Origin: Monarcha castaneiventris obscurior
Taxonomy: Eukaryota > Chordata > Aves > Passeriformes > Monarchidae
DNA length: 64,000 nucleotides
Direction of reading: 5' to 3'
NCBI GenBank assembly: GCA_026261815.1
Contig: JAMPIT010000856.1
Coordinates: 8,292,001-8,356,000 of the forward strand
Shown here piece by piece: positions 55,801 to 64,000 of this stretch. The notes beneath the pieces were generated by a model that saw only the letters and a program-made list of their open reading frames with translations, ran no database searches and was not told where the DNA came from. How positions within the stretch are numbered: the first letter of the stretch is position 1; each line of letters starts with the position of its first letter. Position numbers and translations under genes: made by a program.

Positions 55801-58800
55801 CAAGGTCCCGCAGCGGCCCCGCGCGAGTGGCCGGGACGGGCAGCACGGAGCCGCTCGGGGGGTGCGGAGCCGCGGCACCCCCCCCCCCCCCGATATTCCC
55901 AGCGGGAAAAAAATCCCGAAACTCCACTCGTGGCTCGCTGGGTTGGGAAGCAGCGGAATTCTAAAGGCGACCTTGTGTTTCGGGGGTGCCGGGGGGGGTT
56001 CAGGCACGCCGTGTTTATATAAGAGCCGGCGGTGCACGGGAGCTTTCCCGAGGTGGAAAAATGGGAGCTGGAGTTGCTTTGGGAAAGGCACATGCCTGCA
56101 TTCCCGAAAAGTCCCCTCCGCTTTTGTTCTCCTGCAAGTTGCAGGGAAGGACGGGAACAGCGAATCCTCTAAATCCGCCCCGTTGCCGGTGTCCTTTACT
56201 CGCTTTATGAATGTTAAATAATAATCCAGCGGCGTTTTCCTCTCGGTCGTGACATCCAGGAGATGGAATTTTCCCCGGAATGCTGGGTGCGAGCGGGAGT
56301 TGTCGGTGTGTGGCGAGAATCTTTGGGAAGTGAGCTTTTAGCGTGGGCATTGTGTGGAGAATTCCTGCTTTTTTTCTTTTTTTTTCCCTGCCCCCAATCC
56401 CCCTCTCCCGCTATTAATCCCATTATTTATTAATAGGGCGATTATGGATCTGCCTCAGTTCCCCACAGAAATTTCTTGTTCCCCCCAGCACCAGGAATTG
56501 CACAATCCTCCTGGGAATGCCGCTTCGGGCTGGGAGCTGGAGGAATAATCGGAGGGAAAAGCCCACAATTTTTATGGATTTGGGTTTCCTTTTGTTCAGT
56601 GGAGGTTTGCACAAAATATGGAATCTTGCAGTCGGGATTTCCAGCCCTGAGGGGGAACTCGGACGTGCGAGGGTGGGAAGGAGGAGTAAACAAGGAGTTG
56701 ATGCTTAAATATCCCATGGAATGATAATTCCATGAGAAAACCAGGATGGAGCCGGCCTTGGAAGGGCTTGGGGAGGGCACCGTGTTCAGTCACAGCTGCG
56801 AGGGAGTCAGGATGGATTCATTCCTTAATCCAGGAAAACTTTGGGAGCCTGTGGGAGGGAAAAATCGTTTCCTTTGGATTTGGGGGGTCTCTGGGTTTGG
56901 AATTCCCGAAATTGGTACCTCTGGCTGGAGGAGAATTCCAAGGCGGGTTTGTTGGGAGAGGGTTCAGGTGGGCTCCTGCTGCCGGAGCTTGGGCTGGGCT
57001 TGGATTTTCCCTTTGGGAATTCCCAGCAGAGCACGTTCCTTTCCCAAACTTCCCCATCCAACAAAACACCCGCTGGAAATGGGGATGGATTGTTCACAGC
57101 CAAGCAGGAATTGCATAGAATTCCCTGGATTTCAGTGCTGGTGTGCTTGGATTGCAGCAGAGCTGAGCTCCTGAGGTGTCGCAGCAGGAGGGATGAGCTC
57201 CGTGCTGGGATTCATTCCCGTTTTCCCACTCTCCACAATCTAATCCTTCCATTAGATTTTTTTGGGAAGAGCTGGTGGGGATTTTTGGGATCCGTGTCTC
57301 GCTCAGGTGCTGGTGGTGTGTTGGACCAGAGGCAGCTGGAAACCGGGATCTTGGGGAAAAACCCCTGGAGTGGGACACTCGGGAAGCGGCTGGATGAGGG
57401 GATTTGAGGAGGAGCACGTGGTGAGGGCTGGAATTCCCAGGAGTTTTTCCCAGAGGGAGAAGATCCCACAGAGGGGATTCCTGGCTGTGTGGGTTGGGAG
57501 ACTCTTCCCGCCCTTCCCGAAGCACAAATCCATAAAGCAGGAAAACGAGGCTTGGGATTGCCTTAGGATTTATGGAAGGGAGGGATGGGACTGGGAGGTT
57601 CCTAAATCCGAGGAGCTTCCCGAGGTGCCCTCCTGGGATGGGGCTTTTTTGGGAAGTTGTCCTTGCTCCCGCTGGGATTTATTTTGTGGGAAGAGGGAGA
57701 AATCTCGCTCTGTGCCCTCCAATTCCCATATCCCGCCTCTCCCTGTGCTTCCCGATGTGGGAATGCTCCTCCTGTGCTATTCCAGTGTCCAGTTCCCAGC
57801 AGCTCCTTGTGGCCGATCCCGTGGGATTCTCCGGGAACGGAGCTGCCTTTGGCATTCTGCACCTCGGCACCCAAAATTCCAACTGCTTCCATCCCGTGGG
57901 GAGCTCCCTTCCCAACCCAGCTTTTCTGAGAGCTGCCAGCTTCTTATTCCAGAAAATATTCCAGATATTTCTGGGAATCAGAGCTATCCCAGCCCTGCGG
58001 CCCCGAGCAGGTGGGAATCTTCCCAAAAAACGTGGTTTGTGTGGAACTTATCCAGGAAGGGGTCACTGGGAGGTTTAGGAATGGCTAAAAAAAGCTGGAG
58101 CCGGGTTCTGGAGGGGACAGGTGGGGCGGGATCAGCTTACGGAGCCGGGAGCATTCCCGGGGAGCATTCCCAGCCACAGGCATCAGCGGGAAAACGGGGA
58201 GTGGGCAGATGGAGGAGCGGCGCTTCGGGGTTTTTAATAACCTTGGGAATGCTGAGAACAACCAAACCTGGGAAGGATCCTGCTCTCCCTCCCCCTCTGC
58301 TTCCAGAGGTTTGGGTTCATAAATATTCCAGCTTGGGAATTCTCAAGGAAAAGCTCTGGCAGGGGTTGATTTTGGTGGGGGGGTGGCAGCACTAATGAGG
58401 AATGTGTTAATTGAATTAATCCAAGGAGGAGACTCCGGGTCACTTTTCCAGGCTGTGTAGTGTCATTCCCTGGATTTGCTGAGCGCAGGAATCTCTTCCC
58501 AAGCTCCGAGGTCACCTCCAATCCCAATTCCCCCCCCAAAATCACGGATCACAGCAAGCAAACAGCCCAAACACCATTTTTGGGATACAAGCCGTGACCA
58601 AAGTCAGATTTTCCCTCAAATCCGGGTGGATTTTCCCTCTGTTTCCTTGCTGGGCTTTGAATTTCCCGTTTTTTTTCCAAACCCACCTAAAATTGGAAGC
58701 AAACTTCCCTGTTTTCCTCAGGGCCCGGATCTCCTACGTGGGTTTATTTCTGGAGGGCCGTGGGTGGCGTTCCATTCCCGTCGGGTGGCGCAGCAGGATT

Positions 58801-61800
58801 TGGGGTTTGCCGCCCCTCGGGGTCATTCCCTGCCTCTTCCCGAGTGGATCCATGGAAACCTGGAGCGTCGCTTGGGGTTTCCTTGAATATTCGGGATTGC
58901 TGCTGCTTTTCCAAGGAAACGGTGAATCCCTGGATGTCCCCGTGCCTCGGGGAGGGTCGGAAGCATCTCCCGGAGTTTTGGGGTCGTGGATGTGACCCCG
59001 GAGCTGTTCCGATGTGGAGGGAAGCTTTGAATCCATCCCAGGACATCTCCAAGGGGTTTTCTCTCTGGAAAACTGGGAAAAGGGGCTGTCACTAGGATGG
59101 GAATCTGCTTCCAACCTTGGCTTTGCTAAGGCCAGACCAACTTTGGTTCTTTAGTCCTAAAAACACTCCGGGATTCCTTACGGGTTGGAATTTGGGGGGC
59201 TTTAGGCAGGGAAAATCCCTTTCCCGATTTGTTTTCCCTAGAAAAATGGAGCTCTTTGATCCCAGCTGCTTCCTTGGCTCTGCTCTCGCTGGGCCCGGTC
59301 TCTGCTGGCAGCAAAGCTGGGCTTTATTGGTTAAACTCTTCCTAAGGTGCTCCTCGCTGGTTAAGCCAGGCCTAACATCCCCCGTGCCATCCCGGGCGCT
59401 CATTCCAGCATTCCCGAGAGCCCGGATGCTGGAAAAAAGGGATTTGGGGCCAACTGGAGCAGCTCCTGCGCTTTGAACTCGGCTCTTTCCTCTCCTTCCT
59501 CCTGCTGGGCTGAGCTCTTGGCCTGGAAGCATCAGGAATTGTTCCCCAAGAGTTCTCTTCATTCCCTGCTGCGGAAGTTTGGGATTTGGGAATTTTGTGG
59601 CTGGGAGTGAGCGTGGCTGAGCTCCGTCACTCGGAGCACCTTCAGCCGATCGCCCTCGGATAAGGACTGGAGGAGCTTTAGCAGCAAAGCTCGGCTTTAA
59701 TCCGCGCCTATCCCAAATGCATCGGGAATCTTCATCCCAATCCTCGTTTGGCACCTCCCAGGGGAAATATTGCTGGGAAAACGTGGAGCAGCCTGTGGAA
59801 AAAGCTGGGAGGAGGGAATGAAAGAATTCCTGGCGCCATCCTGGGAGTCCTGGGCCTCCCTCTGGAAGTGGGAAGGGGCCGTGACCCTGATTCCAGGTGT
59901 CTTTTGCAGCGCATTGGGATGGCAAATTCCTTGGAAGTGCGGAGCAGCGGATCCCAGGAGTTGAGCTGTGCTGGGAAACGCAGCAGATCCAAGGCTCCAG
60001 CCCATTCCTAGGGATGGAGTTTGGCCAGTGGGATCCCGAATTTTCTGTGGATGTTTTCTCTGGGATATCTTGCTGGTTTATAGGGAATTTTTTAATGGAA
60101 AAAATGGGATTAGATTGATTTGTATTAGATTTAAGCTCAGCTTTTCCTTTGTGTTTGGGGGTTTGGGCTGATCCCTTGGGAAGCAAATTCTGACTTTTCC
60201 CAGCTCCAAGTGCCGTGTTTGGAATAATTCCATGGCAACCACTGGGATTGCTCCTGTTTGCAGCCAATGAACCGGGAATCAGGATTTTCTCCCTGTGTTT
60301 GCGTGGATTTGGGATTTGTTTCCCAGTTCCTGCCACAGACAGGAATTCCTGCTGCCCACTTCGCATTTTCCCTGGATTTCCCTGCTCTGGGATCTCCTTG
60401 GGCTGCTGTAAATTCAGGAGCAATCCCAAGGAATCCCCATCCAAAGCCTCCCAGGTGAGTTTTCCTTTTATCCCTCCCAATTCCATCCCCGGGAGTGCCT
60501 GCCCAGCATTCCAAGGCTGGAATTCCTCATGCAGGGAATATGTTCCGGATATTTACACAGATGTTGGAAGCTCGGATTTTGCCCTTAATTCTTAAGGCAG
60601 CAGCTGCTGCTTGGGGCCAATCCCTTAATCCTTGGGATTCGAAGGAAAAGACCCTTTGGAGGGAATATTTCCCTGCCTGGGATAGGAGGGAAGTTGCTCC
60701 AGGGTTACTCCACGATCCCACCTCGGAGTGAATTCCAGGAGAATTCCCCATCCCAATCTTCCTGAAGCAGCAAGGGGAGGCAATTAGAGGCTGCTCAGCT
60801 CCGTGTCCAGGGCTCTTCCCAACCTCCCTGGAAATCCGGGAGCGGTCGCTCCAGAGCTGCCCGGGGAACTTTGACAAAACGCAGCTGGAAAAGACAATTT
60901 TCCCTCTTTTTTTTTTTTTTTTCCGAATAAAATTCCGGTCCGGGCACTGCAGCAGGCGCAGGGATTTGGCAGCGGATGAAGCACTCGGCTCTGGGATCTC
61001 ATTTTCCCTTTTTCCATGGACAGATGGGAATTGTGTGCGCTCACAATGCTCCCTGTATCTGGCTGTTTTTCCCTGAAATTCCAGAGGAATGGGATGGCTC
61101 TGTGTGTGTGCAGCTATTCCAGCCGGGAATTCCAGCCGGGTCACCGCTCCCAATCCCTTCCCTCCATCCTGGCGGGGACGATTTGCCTGGATATCAAAGA
61201 TCCTGGGAGATCTTGCTGGAAGCAGCAGTTGCAGTGTGGATTTTCGGGATATCGGTCACATTCCCGAGGGATGGAGCCTCACTTTAGGGATGTCGGATGG
61301 ATGTGACAAACGGGGATGTTTTGGGAAGGGCATCCCGTGGGATTCATGTGGAGCTCGTTGTTCCCAAACTCTTTGATCCTCTCCGCCTGTTTGGATTGTC
61401 CTGCTGTCCCAGGAATTCCTGGGAGATTTGGGATGAGAACATCGGTGTTTGCATGGAATTCTGCTCCTGTCTCTGAGGATCCGGAGAGAAGGAGGAGCTG
61501 ACACCTTCTCTTGGGAATGACAGGGAGGGAAGGACGGGAGGCAAAGCAAAATCTGGGATTTGCTGCCACAAATGGGAATTCTTTGGGATTAGGCTTGGGA
61601 AAGGGCACGTTCCAAGGGCTGCCAGCCCTGTGGAGCTGAGCTCGGGTGGGATGGGGCTGCTTAATCCCGACCTGCTGGAGATCCCAAATCCATCTCCAGC
61701 TTCCCTTGGGACAGAGCCGAGGGCAAACAAGGCTGGATCATCCCTGCTGGAGTCACTTTAGGCCCAAATTTAAGCCGGGTTTAACCCCGCGTTTCCTGGG

Positions 61801-62439
61801 AAGCCCGGTGGGAGCAGAGCCTGGTTGGAGCCGGGCTTTGGGCAGGTGACGGATTTAGGCTGAGCTTTGCACCCTCCTCGCTCCTTCCTCCGCTCCCTGG
61901 GCTGAGCTTCAGGCCGGGTTTGTTGTAAACAGCTCCAGAGTCCAAGGAAAACAACCTGGGATCCCCGGAATTCTTTTTTCCCTGGCAGATTCCGAGCAGG
62001 AATCGTCTGCGAGGGAAAGGAGGGGTTGGAATGGAACGTTCCCAGCTCAAAGTGGGATTTGTCTTTGTAGACTGGGCCTAAAACCGGGCTTAGCAAAACC
62101 CAGGATTCTCCTGGCGATGCTGAAGCACTCCCTGGATAACGCATTCCCACTGGGATTGGTTTGGGATGGCTGGGACGGAGCTGAGCCCGCTCTGCTCCCA
62201 TTTTCCCTCCGAGCTCCTTCCCAGAGCCCTCAGGGATTCCCTGATCCCCAAATCCCGCCTTGGCCTTGGCACGGGAATCAAGGTCAGGATGCGGAGGAGC
62301 ACTTTGGGATAAGGGATGGGTGAATCTGGGAGCAGGCAGAGGCAGGGAATCCTGGGAAGGGAGCCGGGATTTTTTTCCCCTGCTGCACATTTCCTGGACA
62401 TTTCATCCCAAAGGAATCACTCCTTGTTTGCTTGAGGGA
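55801..62439 (+). other. CACNA1H intron 1, no further exon recognised
   Basis: I looked for an exon matching segment IS1 (FEHVSM... type) on the plus strand and did not find one. I also saw no other gene. The area is GC-moderate with many GGAATTCC words. A clean poly-T run of about 18 occurs near 60906-60922. Confidence 0.5.
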
Positions 62440-62895
62440 TGGGGATTTGGGAACAGGGAGAGGCGGGAATCAGGGAGACTTGGGAATTCGAGAGATTGGG
62501 AATCAGGGAGTTGGAAACAGGAAGACTCAGGAATCTCAGGAATGGGAAGACTCAGCAATCATGGAGTTGGGAACAGGGAGACTCGGGAATGAGAGAGTTG
62601 GGAACAGGAAGACTCAGGAAAAAGGGATCTCAGGAATGGGAAGACTCAGGAATCAGGGACCTGGGAAACTTGGGAATTAGAGAGACTCGGGAATGAGGGA
62701 GTTTGGAACAGGAAGACTCAGGAAAAAGGGAGACTCCGGAATCAGGGGAGACTCGGAAAATAGGGAGCCTCAGAAATCAGGGATCTCAGGAATGGGGAGA
62801 CTCAGGAATCAGGGAGTTGGGAACAGGGAGACTCAGGAGTTGGAGAGACTCAGGAACAGGGATCTCAGGAATCAGGGAGACTCGGGGAAAAGGGA
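62440..62895. repeat. Degenerate GGGAGACTCAGGAAT array
   Basis: About 30 irregular units built from 'gggagactcaggaatcaggg' and 'agttgggaacaggaagactc' modules, with strong purine bias on the plus strand. In CACNA1H intron 1. Confidence 0.92.
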
Positions 62896-64000
62896 GACAT
62901 CAAGGAATGCGCTTGGCCCCGCGGCGTGTCCTGATCCCGGCTCCTGCTGGATGTTATCCAGGTTTTCTGCACCTTCCAATGGCTCCTGGAGCGATCCAGT
63001 GCCAAGCAGCCACAATTCCTGCTGCTCCAGACATCCCGGGATTCTGTCTGCCTTGGAATGCCTGGACCAGCATCCCTAAAAAGGCTCCGGGGCCAGGGCT
63101 GCCAAGAGGGATGAGCTCAATCTGGCTGGCGCATCCCACGGGGTTGTTTTCTCCGGAATGCTGGGGTGTGCTGCGCTTTCCAGAGGGTTGGGAAGCCAAG
63201 AGCTTTCCCAAAGCTCCGGGTTTTTGCTGGTAGCTTGTCCCAAGCTCCTTTAGTCTGGATGTGGGGAATAGAGTTAGGAAAACTTGGTCTTCCCATGGAA
63301 GTTGTTGTCACCAGTCCATAAATATTCCCAGGAATGGGATCTCTCCAGGTTGGAAGAACTCGGAATAAATGTGGAATTATCTGGGATGGCCCTGAGTGCT
63401 TGGATTTACATCCGTGGGATTCCAGCCTGACTGATCCATGAATTTCCAAGTGCTGTTTGCAGAGGGTTGGAGAAGTTTGGGATACCGGCAGGAATGAGGG
63501 AATTCCCTGCTGGTTTCCCTTTGGAATGGCTGGAATTGCTTTATCCCAGGTCACAAACCAGCCCAGGCTGGAGCCAGCTCCTCCCAGCCTTTGGAATATG
63601 GATCATGGAATATTCACCTCAACTGTTAGACCCAAATCCTTTGGATCAGATCCAGGTATCCCATTTTCCTAGCAAGGATTTTTGGGATCAGTGCTCGGGA
63701 TTTGGGCATTGTCCACCTCCCTCCTGTTTCTCCTGCCGGTGTTTAGGCTGGAAAACTTCTCCCAACCTTTTCTGGCTGGAAAAACCCCCTGGCTGTTGTG
63801 TTTTTCCATGGATTCCCTGTTCCATGGGCACCGGTATTCCCGGTGGGATTGGAGAAGGATCAGGACTTGGCCGTTATGGATTGGATGTCTCTGGTGCCAT
63901 TGCTTGGAAAAATTCCATTGACCAGCAGGATTCTATTCCAGCAAATTCCATTCCAGCAGGAATCCGGTGCCGCTTTTGTAAAGTTGGGAATTTTAATTCC
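62896..64000 (+). other. CACNA1H intron 1 to window end
   Basis: No exon or repeat array was recognised. The final ~70 bases have several 'attccattccagcagg' words. Confidence 0.4.

Noticed and set aside
55227..56093. Minus-strand frame with a 14-residue repeat ([14 protein letters not shown])
   Set aside because: Produced by the 42-bp minisatellite, whose unit is a multiple of three.
1..64000. tRNA or other structural RNA genes
   Set aside because: No B-box (GGTTCGAATCC-like) word with a paired acceptor stem was found; candidates such as 21226 do not fold as a tRNA.

Overview
The window looks like bird nuclear DNA, probably a gene-dense microchromosome. The genes are vertebrate. About twenty short fragments match the 3' end of avian CR1 LINEs. 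The noncoding DNA is packed with GC-rich minisatellites. Wording typical of passerines suggests a songbird, but that is inference. No bacterial, CRISPR or tRNA features were seen.

Four protein-coding loci are supported. (1) 1-384, plus strand: the 3' end of a C1q/TNF-related gene, best read as C1QTNF8. (2) 11147-12259, minus: the complete single-exon coding region of somatostatin receptor 5 (SSTR5), with a strong splice acceptor and a small upstream ORF in its 5' leader. (3) 31452-40646, minus: a complete six-exon TEKT4 (tektin-4, 443 residues). I rebuilt it exon by exon with GT-AG junctions that keep frame, a poly(A) signal at 31343-31348, and a promoter carrying RFX X-boxes in a tandem duplication. 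(4) 54592-54878, plus: the first coding exon of the T-type calcium channel CACNA1H. It ends in a textbook U12-type AT-AC donor; the rest of the window (54879-64000) is its first coding intron.

Layout: 0.4-10.9 kb is spacer with a ~180-bp satellite, a 56-bp minisatellite and CR1 fragments. A 51-bp minisatellite abuts the SSTR5 stop codon. 12.3-31.3 kb holds a CpG-rich island (possible SSTR5 first exon), several tandem arrays, a candidate conserved regulatory block near 20.9-21.5 kb, and a ~690-bp polypurine tract. 31.3-41.4 kb is TEKT4 with intronic CR1 and two LTR-like insertions. 41.4-53.6 kb is spacer with minisatellites and mostly minus-oriented CR1. 53.6-54.6 kb is the CACNA1H CpG island.

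The genes do not form one pathway: a secreted C1q-domain protein, an inhibitory neuropeptide GPCR, a ciliary or flagellar microtubule-inner protein and a low-voltage calcium channel. Their neighbourhood (SSTR5-C1QTNF8-CACNA1H) matches the human 16p13.3 block as I recall it, with the SSTR5/C1QTNF8 pair inverted and TEKT4 lying between it and CACNA1H.
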